Source: JBGSST01 sp041736915 (GTDB lineage Bacteria > Bdellovibrionota > FAC87 > UBA2466). Taken from it: a DNA stretch of 6,076 nt. Shown one piece after another: positions 4,396-6,076 of this stretch. The stretch spans positions 1 to 6,076 of the forward strand of contig JBGSST010000235.1 in the NCBI GenBank assembly GCA_041736915.1, read 5' to 3'. The translations under genes were made by a program, and so were the position numbers. The stretch's first letter is position 1, and every line of letters begins with the position of its first letter. A model generated the notes under the pieces. That model was not told the origin of the DNA and did no database searches. It was given only the letters and a program-made list of their open reading frames with translations.

Positions 4396-5454
4396 CTATT
4401 TCTGGGAACGCGGCACTACCGTGGTGGGGTTCCACCAGCGGTACTTACCCTCGTGAATTTCCTCGATAAAGTCGAGGAACCACTGCCCCTTTTTCTGGTA
4501 AGCGCCCTGACTGTCCTTATCGTAGAAGGCGTTCGCCTCGAGGGGTTGATCGCCCTGGCCAAAGGAAAAGGCCGCCATCTCCTGCTCTAGCTTTTCGACG
4601 ATTCCGGGCACGGCGAACGCCGTGTGGGGGTCCTCTAGATCACGCTTCACCTTGGCGATGAACTCCGCCTCCATGCCGATGGCCTCCAGATGCGCTACGT
4701 AGTCCCGATACCCGTGCTGCTCGGCCAAGGGTTTCTTGAAGAAGCTACGTTGCACCACCGCCTCGGAACTCATCGTCTCCCCCGCGCCCAGGTATGGCTG
4801 CGATAGTGTTTTGATCGTCGACGTGTGGTGGCAGCCCAGGCAAGAGATCGGGGCCGACACCGGCACCCGCAGCTGGCGCATTTTATTTTTTTCGCCGTCC
4901 CACCGGTAACGCGTTTGCCGCGCAATCTCGAAACCGTTTTGATCGTCCCAGGCGAGACGAATGGAATCGAAAAGAAAATCCCGTTCGCTGCCCGGCACGT
5001 CACGCTCGCCGTCACGCACGCGGGTCTTGATGCGAATCTCGTCGGGGAAAAGTAGCCCGTGCGTGATTCCGCTTTCGGGCCATTGCTCATTCACGTCGAT
5101 TACCTTCACCGCCCCGTTGGGCAGCGTAAGCTCCAAACGTTTCACCACGTGAAAGCCGTAACCCAAATCGTGCCCCGGCGAACCACCGTGGGGAACGAAC
5201 GTGGCATAAGCGATCTGTAGCTTCGCCCGATTGGCCGGATCGTAAACCGACTGAAGATCACGGTAGGTCTGCGCCTGCACGAACTTCTGGTAGCTCTCTT
5301 CGAACGCTTCCAGGTTCTTGCCGCGGAACGGCCCTTCCAAATCCTTTATCCAGCCCGCGAGCTTTTCGGGATTTAGATGCGGCGCCAGGCCCGCATTACC
5401 GGAAAACGCGGGGAGACCCCACATGAAAAACGCGACTAACCACCCACAACCCAT
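4396..5454 (-). CDS. exported one-haem c-type cytochrome-like protein, family unknown
   Basis: The 352-residue product starts with a hydrophobic segment (WLVAFFMWGLPAFS, about 5-18) that would act as a signal peptide, so a periplasmic location is likely. A single haem c motif, C-L-G-C-H, is at residues 205-209 (DNA 4842-4828), followed by a second His. Residues 24-75 look helical. Residues 76-190 are a beta-rich region with charged turns, including a stretch that reads like an oxidoreductase or domain of unknown function (GYGFHVVKRLELTLPNG). The C-terminal 150 residues are again mostly helical. Only one CxxCH is present, so electron transfer through one haem or a sensing role is possible; no partner is identified. 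The Trp-rich signal lacks a basic n-region and there is no clear ribosome site, so the start is uncertain. It lies 57 bp after the membrane/TPR gene, same strand. Confidence 0.75.
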   Translation of the reverse strand: MGCGWLVAFFMWGLPAFSGNAGLAPHLNPEKLAGWIKDLEGPFRGKNLEAFEESYQKFVQAQTYRDLQSVYDPANRAKLQIAYATFVPHGGSPGHDLGYGFHVVKRLELTLPNGAVKVIDVNEQWPESGITHGLLFPDEIRIKTRVRDGERDVPGSERDFLFDSIRLAWDDQNGFEIARQTRYRWDGEKNKMRQLRVPVSAPISCLGCHHTSTIKTLSQPYLGAGETMSSEAVVQRSFFKKPLAEQHGYRDYVAHLEAIGMEAEFIAKVKRDLEDPHTAFAVPGIVEKLEQEMAAFSFGQGDQPLEANAFYDKDSQGAYQKKGQWFLDFIEEIHEGKYRWWNPTTVVPRSQK

Positions 5455-5473
5455 AGTCGGAAGAAGATACTCA

Positions 5474-5515
5474 TTACCAAAAGGATGGCACGCGAAAAAT
5501 GCGAATGATTCTCAT
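5474..5515 (-). other. mini-ORF overlapping the TPR gene stop
   Basis: On the minus strand ATG 5515 overlaps the TGA of the TPR gene as ATGA and opens 13 codons (MRIIRIFRVPSFW) to TAA at 5476-5474. That TAA overlaps a further ATG (TAATG) opening MSIFFRLWVVGG, which stops at 5438-5436 inside the cytochrome-like gene. The chain could couple translation between the two genes, or the second mini-ORF could be the true signal-peptide start of the cytochrome-like gene if one frameshift is present. Confidence 0.25.
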
Positions 5516-6076
5516 TTTACGAGCTGGGCCGATCGCCGCTGCTCCAGTAATCTGTGGAGCAGTCCAAGATTTTGCCGGGCCTGCGAGAAACCCGGCTGTA
5601 TCGCCAACGCCTTTTCGAAGTACGGGCCGGCCTCGGCGAGCCGCCCGGTGCGGGCCAGTACGGTTCCCAAATTATTCAGGGCGATGGGGTAAGTGGGATT
5701 TAGCTCTACCGCCCGCGCGAAATGGGGAGCGGCTCTTGTCAGCTCACCTTTTTGATCCAGCGCCCGGCCGAGATTAGTGTGCGCCATGAAGTTGTGGGGC
5801 TCTAGCTCCAGCGCCCGCGTGAAAAGCGTTTCGCTATTCCGCCAGTAGCCCAAATTCTGCCACGTGGAGATCGCACACAGCACGAGCACCGCCACGGCCC
5901 CCGCCCGCACGGAGCTCTTTTCCCACGCACACGGCCAAAGATCCGCAACCCACGCGAGCCCCATTACTATCAGCCCCACGTGCGGCAGATACGTCCACCG
6001 GTCGGCGTAGGCTTGGCCGCCGATTGTCACGAGACCACTCATCGGCAGCAAGGCCAGCACGAACCATAGCCACCCT
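5512..6076 (-). CDS. C-terminal part of membrane protein with TPRs, GT-C/TMTC-like (partial)
   Basis: The frame is open to the right edge (GWLWF before VLALLPMSGL), so the N-terminal part is missing; 187 codons are visible. The segment SGLVTIGGQAYADRWTYLPHVGL matches the conserved stretch near the last membrane helices of large bacterial proteins with a GT-C-like membrane domain and TPRs, where GQA-ADRYTYLP is usual. Two hydrophobic helices follow (about HVGLIVMGLAWVADLW and AGAVAVLVLCAIS). Then come a half TPR (SETLFTRALELEP), two full TPRs (from HNFMAHTNLGRAL and TYPIALNNLGTVL) and a last partial TPR (GFSQARQNLGLL). The relatives are thought to transfer sugars from lipid carriers to proteins, with the TPRs binding partners, but this activity is inference. 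It is the first visible gene of the minus-strand unit that continues with the cytochrome-like gene. Confidence 0.85.
   Translation of the reverse strand, partial: GWLWFVLALLPMSGLVTIGGQAYADRWTYLPHVGLIVMGLAWVADLWPCAWEKSSVRAGAVAVLVLCAISTWQNLGYWRNSETLFTRALELEPHNFMAHTNLGRALDQKGELTRAAPHFARAVELNPTYPIALNNLGTVLARTGRLAEAGPYFEKALAIQPGFSQARQNLGLLHRLLEQRRSAQLVK

Noticed and set aside
5318..5692. Plus-strand ORF of 124 codons
   Set aside because: It is antisense to the cytochrome-like and TPR genes, both of which have clear motifs; it is a shadow.

Overview
The window looks like chromosomal DNA of a Gram-negative bacterium. It carries a lipobox lipoprotein, a Sec-exported arylsulfatase with a Cys-type maturation motif, an exported one-haem cytochrome-like protein, and the end of a polytopic membrane/TPR protein of the GT-C/TMTC style. 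Exported S1 sulfatases, TPR glycosyltransferase-like proteins, S23-type four-helix proteins and the dispersed palindrome GGGGTCAGACCCC together are reminiscent of Planctomycetota, Verrucomicrobiota, Lentisphaerota or former deltaproteobacterial lineages. The sequence alone does not decide between these.

Left part (1-1244), plus strand then convergent: the C-terminal end of a membrane protein (2-157) is followed by a GGGGTC palindrome (183-199) and a possible 46-codon ORF (204-344). Next comes an exported protein gene split by one in-frame TGA (325-888). The 356 bp up to 1244 has no intact gene. It holds several perfect inverted repeats and a minus-strand, protein-like open segment with no start codon (992-1156), probably a decayed gene. 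This part looks degraded.

Middle (1245-3580): a minus-strand lipoprotein of unknown family (1245-1898) and a plus-strand sulfatase (2168-3508) diverge from a 269 bp spacer. A perfect 17-bp GGGGTC palindrome with an extra half copy lies just after the sulfatase and may end its transcript.

Right part (3581-6076): a four-helix-bundle S23/IVP-type gene (3795-4163, plus) converges on a minus-strand tRNA-Glu(CTC) gene (4261-4336). The tRNA gene is followed directly by an 11-bp-stem terminator and a cluster of TAAGTGT repeats. Upstream of the tRNA, read on the minus strand, is a two-gene unit: a truncated membrane/TPR protein (5512 to the window edge), then a cytochrome-like exported protein (4396-5454). 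The 57 bp between them contains overlapping mini-ORFs.

The genes do not form one recognisable pathway. I see no convincing new multi-gene system. The most useful leads are the TGA-split gene, the hidden minus-strand remnant, the palindrome family, the repeat cluster after the tRNA and the unfamiliar one-haem protein.
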